DNA from: an uncultured Cellvibrio sp.
GTDB taxonomy: Bacteria; Pseudomonadota; Gammaproteobacteria; Pseudomonadales; Cellvibrionaceae
Assembly (NCBI GenBank): GCA_946482385.1
Contig: CAMLRI010000034.1
Coordinates: 1 to 10,197, forward strand
Reading direction: 5' to 3'
DNA: 10,197 nucleotides
In this document: positions 7,569-10,197 of the stretch, in pieces
How positions within the stretch are numbered: position 1 is the first letter of the stretch
How the letters are laid out: each line of letters starts with the position of its first letter
Translations under genes and position numbers: made by a program
The notes under the pieces: model-generated
What the model saw: only the letters and a program-made list of their open reading frames with translations
Told to the model about the DNA's origin: nothing
The model's database searches: none

Positions 7569-9050
7569 ATGAGAAACTTATTCAAACCGCTTACCCGTGT
7601 TATCAGCAGCGCTGCCCTGGCGCTCTGCGCCCTGCCCAGTGTGGCCGCCAGCAATGTGATCGATGTGCTGGTGGTGTATACCGATGGTGTTACCGGCCTC
7701 TATGGCGCCAACCCCTCCACCCGGTTTAACCAAATCCTGCAAGTTACCAACCAGATATACAGCGATAGCGGCGTGGATCTGGAAGTGCGCCTGGCGGGCA
7801 CCCTCAAGGTCAATTACACCGACGATAACGCCGCCGAAACTGCCCTCAACGACATCACCAATGCCACCCATGCGGCCTTTAGTGGTGTGGCAGCCGCACG
7901 CGACCAATACAAAGCCGATATGGTGATTTTGTATCGCCCCTACAAAGCGGTGCACGGCAGTTGCGGCGTAGCTTGGGTGGGCGGCAACGGCACCAATGGC
8001 AACTTCGCCAGCAGCACCTGGAAACGCTATATGTTTTCCCATATTGCGGTGAATTCCTGCGGCGATTATGTAACGGCCCACGAACTGGGCCACAACATGG
8101 GCCTGAAGCATTCGCGCAAACAGGATGGCACCGGCGGCACCTTTGCCTATGCCCTGGGCCATGGCGTGGTGGGTTCATTTACTACCATCATGGCTTACCA
8201 GAGTTCATTCAATGTCGACTACTGGAACGGCAAAATCTACAAATTCTCCAACCCGGATATCACCTGCAATGGTCAGCCCTGCGGCGTGGTGCGCACCAAT
8301 ACCACCAGCGGTGCCGACGCGCGCTATGCGCTGAATATCACCGGCCCGCAGATTGCCAGCTACTACGCCGGCGCCCCGGCTTCCGGCAGTTCCTCTTCGG
8401 CGGCTTCCAGCCAGTCATCCAGTGCCAGTTCCCAGGCCAGCTCCCAAAGCAGCTCCAGCTCCTCATCGGCAGGCAACCTGAGTGTGGCCGAATTGGCGAC
8501 CAAGGTGGCAGCAGCCAAGGCAGCCTACGATGCCGCCCTGGCGGCACAAACTGCCCATACCCAGGTAGCTGCCCAGGCCACGCAAAACCTCAGCGCGCAA
8601 AAAACAGCCCTCAGCAGTGCCACGGCTGCCGCCAAAACCGCCCAGCGCAGCTACGACACAGCCGTTAAGCAATACAACAAAGCCGTGGCTGACCTGACCA
8701 AAATGCAAACCCAGTTAAGTACAGCGCTAACGGCTTATAACACCGCCAGTGCCTCTGCCAAGCAGACCAAGCTCAATGCCTACAACGCCCTGGTGAGCAA
8801 ATACAACACCGCATTGGGCGCTTTACCCGGTTTGCAAAACGCTGTGGTAGCAGCGCAAAACAACCTGGTGGCTGCCAACCAGGCCCTGGCCACAGCCACC
8901 AACAACTACAACCAGGCCCTGGCCGCCAGCACTGCCGCCAAAGCCAAAACGGCGGAGTTGAAAGCCCTGGTGGCCAGCACCAAAGCCACCCATGCAGCCC
9001 TGGTAAAGCAATACAACGCGGCGGTTAAGGCGGCCAAAAGTGCCAAGTAA
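7569..9050 (+). CDS. Secreted metzincin protease (M72/Mep72-like) with Ala-rich C-terminal domain
   Basis: This 493-residue secreted zinc endopeptidase begins with a classic signal peptide (MRNLFKPLTR, a hydrophobic core, then LPSVAAS; cleavage about residue 27-28). The catalytic domain starts at once (VIDVLVVYTDG) and runs to about 267. It holds the zinc site HELGHNMGLKH at 171-181, with Glu172 as general base, and a downstream Met-turn, Met208 in TIMAYQ. The fold start and motifs fit peptidyl-Asp metallopeptidases (MEROPS M72, Mep72). There is no N-terminal prodomain. A polyserine linker (271-300) leads to a basic, Ala-rich, heptad-patterned region (303-493) unlike the carbohydrate-binding modules I associate with P. 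aeruginosa Mep72. In-frame TTG 7494 and ATG 7503 would add up to 25 residues but would bury the signal peptide, so ATG 7569 is preferred. Its own ribosome site is weak (GAGA, 8 bases upstream). It is probably co-transcribed with the prodomain-like gene. Confidence 0.88.
   Translation: MRNLFKPLTRVISSAALALCALPSVAASNVIDVLVVYTDGVTGLYGANPSTRFNQILQVTNQIYSDSGVDLEVRLAGTLKVNYTDDNAAETALNDITNATHAAFSGVAAARDQYKADMVILYRPYKAVHGSCGVAWVGGNGTNGNFASSTWKRYMFSHIAVNSCGDYVTAHELGHNMGLKHSRKQDGTGGTFAYALGHGVVGSFTTIMAYQSSFNVDYWNGKIYKFSNPDITCNGQPCGVVRTNTTSGADARYALNITGPQIASYYAGAPASGSSSSAASSQSSSASSQASSQSSSSSSSAGNLSVAELATKVAAAKAAYDAALAAQTAHTQVAAQATQNLSAQKTALSSATAAAKTAQRSYDTAVKQYNKAVADLTKMQTQLSTALTAYNTASASAKQTKLNAYNALVSKYNTALGALPGLQNAVVAAQNNLVAANQALATATNNYNQALAASTAAKAKTAELKALVASTKATHAALVKQYNAAVKAAKSAK
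8475..9047 (+). repeat. Ala-rich heptad-repeat segment encoding the protease C-terminal domain
   Basis: Residues 303-493 of the protease are dominated by Ala, Lys, Thr, Asn and Gln, with no Cys and few acidic residues (about 19 Lys/Arg against 5 Asp/Glu). Tyr-Asn or Tyr-Asp pairs begin at residues 320, 362, 369, 390, 405, 412, 447 and 482. All gaps but one are multiples of seven; the exception (15) is a one-residue register shift. Related words recur: KQYNKAV, SKYNTAL, NNYNQAL, KQYNAAV. This predicts long amphipathic helices or a coiled coil. At DNA level AAGCAATACAAC occurs at both 8667 and 9006. Confidence 0.75.
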
Positions 9051-9094
9051 TTCTTTGTGTGTGTGGTCATTGTGGCTCAGGTGTTGAGCTTGAT

Positions 9095-9119
9095 AACCCG
9101 GCTAGGCCGGGTTTTTTTT
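9095..9119 (+). terminator. Intrinsic terminator after the protease gene
   Basis: AACCCGGC and GCCGGGTT form an 8-bp stem with a TAG loop, and the T-run extends to 9119. It lies 44 bp after the protease stop codon. No comparable terminator lies between the prodomain-like gene and the protease gene, which supports one transcript for the pair. Confidence 0.92.
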
Positions 9120-9239
9120 GGTTCTGATTTGACTTGGTTTGATTATTTTTTGTGCTGCCGGGTTTTTCCAGCTGCTAGACTTGGGCATTAAATCGGCATT
9201 TTAGGTGCCGCTTAACAGGTGGATGCCCGGAGCAAGGTT

Positions 9240-9926
9240 ATGGCTAGCATTCTGTGGAAAAAGCACTGGTTGCTATTGGTGGTGGGGTTGTTGTTGGTGG
9301 TGGCATTTGCGGCTACGGCGCTGGCTTTGCCGCCGCCGCTAATGCTGCGCAACCTGTTGCTCGGTGCCCTGGCCACCCTGGCCGTGTTGGTGCTGGTGTT
9401 CCTGGCGCAGCGCCACTACTGCGCGCAACTGCAGCAGGTGGCCGCCAAAGACCCGCTCACCGGCCTGCTCAACCGCCACGCCTTTGTCTTTGTCTTCGAG
9501 CAGGCCTGCGCCGAATCCCTGCGCAGCCGCAGCCCGATCAGCGTGATTTTTGCCGATATCGACCACCTGCGATCCATCAACGATACCTATGGCCGCCTGG
9601 CGGGCGACAAGGTATTGCTGGAGGTGGCGGCACTGTTTGGCAAGCAGCTGCGCGATGGCGATTTGCTGGCGCGCTGGGAGGGCGGGAAATTTATGATCCT
9701 GTTAAAAGACAGCGCCCTGGATGCCGGTGTGCGGGTGGCGGAAAAGCTCGCCCATGCCCTGGTGGCCGACCGCATCAAACTGGAGGGCCACAGGTTGCAG
9801 GTGAGCGCCAGTTTCGGGGTGGTGGAATTGCAGGAGGGCGAGGGGCCGGTCAACCTCTTCGCGCGGGTGGATTCCGCGCTTTACGCTGCCAAGGCCAGCG
9901 GGCGTAATCGGGTGGTGTCCGGCTAG
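9240..9926 (+). CDS. Two-TM protein with degenerate GGDEF domain, probable c-di-GMP sensor
   Basis: This 228-residue inner-membrane protein has two hydrophobic helices (about 10-30 and 37-57) with a very short periplasmic loop, then a cytoplasmic GGDEF-family domain from about 67. Typical landmarks are DPLTGLLNRHAF at 71-82, FADIDHLRSINDTYG at 104-118 with metal-site Asp106, and GDK at 122-124. The signature GGDEF is replaced by EGGKF at 147-151, so both acidic residues needed for catalysis are lost (Gly and Lys instead). The I-site RxxD is kept as RDGD at 138-141, exactly five residues before the motif. I therefore infer a c-di-GMP-binding receptor or structural protein, not an active diguanylate cyclase. 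ATG 9240 is chosen because GGAG at 9229-9232 lies seven bases upstream; an in-frame GTG at 9219 has poorer support. A possible extended -10 (TGCTAGACT) lies at 9173-9181. No sensor domain is present. Confidence 0.85.
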   Translation: MASILWKKHWLLLVVGLLLVVAFAATALALPPPLMLRNLLLGALATLAVLVLVFLAQRHYCAQLQQVAAKDPLTGLLNRHAFVFVFEQACAESLRSRSPISVIFADIDHLRSINDTYGRLAGDKVLLEVAALFGKQLRDGDLLARWEGGKFMILLKDSALDAGVRVAEKLAHALVADRIKLEGHRLQVSASFGVVELQEGEGPVNLFARVDSALYAAKASGRNRVVSG

Positions 9927-9964
9927 CCAGATGCGGCTAACGGCGGCCTGTGCGGGTGCAATTG

Positions 9965-9980
9965 TGCTAGTATGCGCGCA
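9965..9980 (+). promoter_or_regulatory. Putative nrdR promoter, extended -10 with GC-rich discriminator
   Basis: TGCTAGTAT at 9965-9973 matches an extended -10 (TGn followed by a -10 hexamer). It is followed by GCGCGCA, echoing the glyA promoter region. No good -35 is present, which is tolerated by extended -10 promoters. It lies 33 bp before the nrdR start and 38 bp after the GGDEF gene stop codon. Confidence 0.5.
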
Positions 9981-10006
9981 CTTTTTTATCGCCGGGGCTG
10001 ATGACT

Positions 10007-10197
10007 ATGCATTGTCCGTTTTGTAGTGCGGAAGACACCAAGGTAATCGATTCGCGCCTGGTGGCGGAAGGCGACCAGGTGCGCCGCCGCCGCGAGTGCT
10101 TGTCCTGCCATGAACGCTTTACCACCTTCGAAGTCGCCGAGCTGGTGATGCCGCGCATCATCAAACAAAACGGCACCCGCGAACCCTTCGACGAAAA
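10007..10197 (+). CDS. nrdR: Transcriptional repressor NrdR, 5' part only
   Basis: NrdR is the conserved nucleotide-sensing repressor of ribonucleotide reductase operons. The first 63 codons are visible before the window ends; the family is usually about 150 residues, so most of the ATP-cone domain is missing. The N-terminal zinc ribbon is intact with Cys3, Cys6, Cys31 and Cys34 (MHCPFC and CLSCHERF). The VRRRREC stretch and [13 protein letters not shown] closely match other gammaproteobacterial NrdR proteins. I chose ATG 10007 because the family begins MHCPFC; an in-frame ATG at 10001 would add two residues. A GGGG stretch at 9994-9997 may act as ribosome site. In related genomes nrdR is often next to glyA and riboflavin genes. 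Confidence 0.97.
   Translation, partial: MHCPFCSAEDTKVIDSRLVAEGDQVRRRRECLSCHERFTTFEVAELVMPRIIKQNGTREPFDE

Noticed and set aside
7961..8668. Open frame of 235 codons in another + frame within the protease gene
   Set aside because: The translation is rich in Arg, Gln and Pro with no domain, and it overlaps the zinc protease motifs read in the true frame.
9219..9239. GTG start extending the GGDEF protein by seven residues
   Set aside because: ATG 9240 has GGAG at a proper 7-base spacing, whereas the GTG lacks a good ribosome site and adds only a polar extension before the first TM helix.
9254..9907. Open frame of 217 codons in another + frame within the GGDEF gene
   Set aside because: The translation is Gly/Ala/Arg-rich low complexity and overlaps the well-conserved GGDEF-family reading frame.

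Overview
The window looks like chromosome from a plant-polysaccharide-degrading gammaproteobacterium, most likely Cellvibrio and probably C. japonicus. That assignment rests on three things. The first two genes match my memory of that organism's xyloglucan utilisation locus. A secreted protein carries the polyserine linker common in Cellvibrio and Saccharophagus secreted enzymes. The housekeeping genes (glyA, nrdR) are of gammaproteobacterial type. I could not run a database search. All credible genes lie on the + strand.

Region 1 (1-5012) holds a GH35 beta-galactosidase (bgl35A) and a GH31 alpha-xylosidase with an inserted PA14 domain (xyl31A). Both carry export signals with possible lipoboxes. 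Together they would strip galactose and then xylose from xyloglucan oligosaccharides. The gap between them holds a 104-nt element with perfect 26-bp inverted arms. A strong intrinsic terminator follows xyl31A.

Region 2 (5013-6500) is glyA, with its own putative promoter and a bidirectional-looking terminator.

Region 3 (6501-9119) appears to be a two-gene unit. The first gene encodes a membrane-anchored protein with a domain resembling a protease prodomain and a His-rich C-terminus. The second encodes a secreted HExxHxxGxxH metzincin resembling the M72/Mep72 family. The protease has no prodomain of its own and ends in an unusual basic, Ala-rich heptad-repeat domain. The arrangement recalls the bamI-mep72 pair of Pseudomonas aeruginosa and suggests a prodomain or inhibitor supplied in trans.

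Region 4 (9120-10197) holds a two-TM protein with a degenerate GGDEF domain (EGGKF) that keeps an RxxD I-site, so it is more likely a c-di-GMP sensor than a cyclase. It is followed by the 5' part of nrdR, cut by the window end. In many gammaproteobacteria glyA and nrdR are near neighbours, so the protease pair and the GGDEF gene look like cargo between two conserved housekeeping genes.
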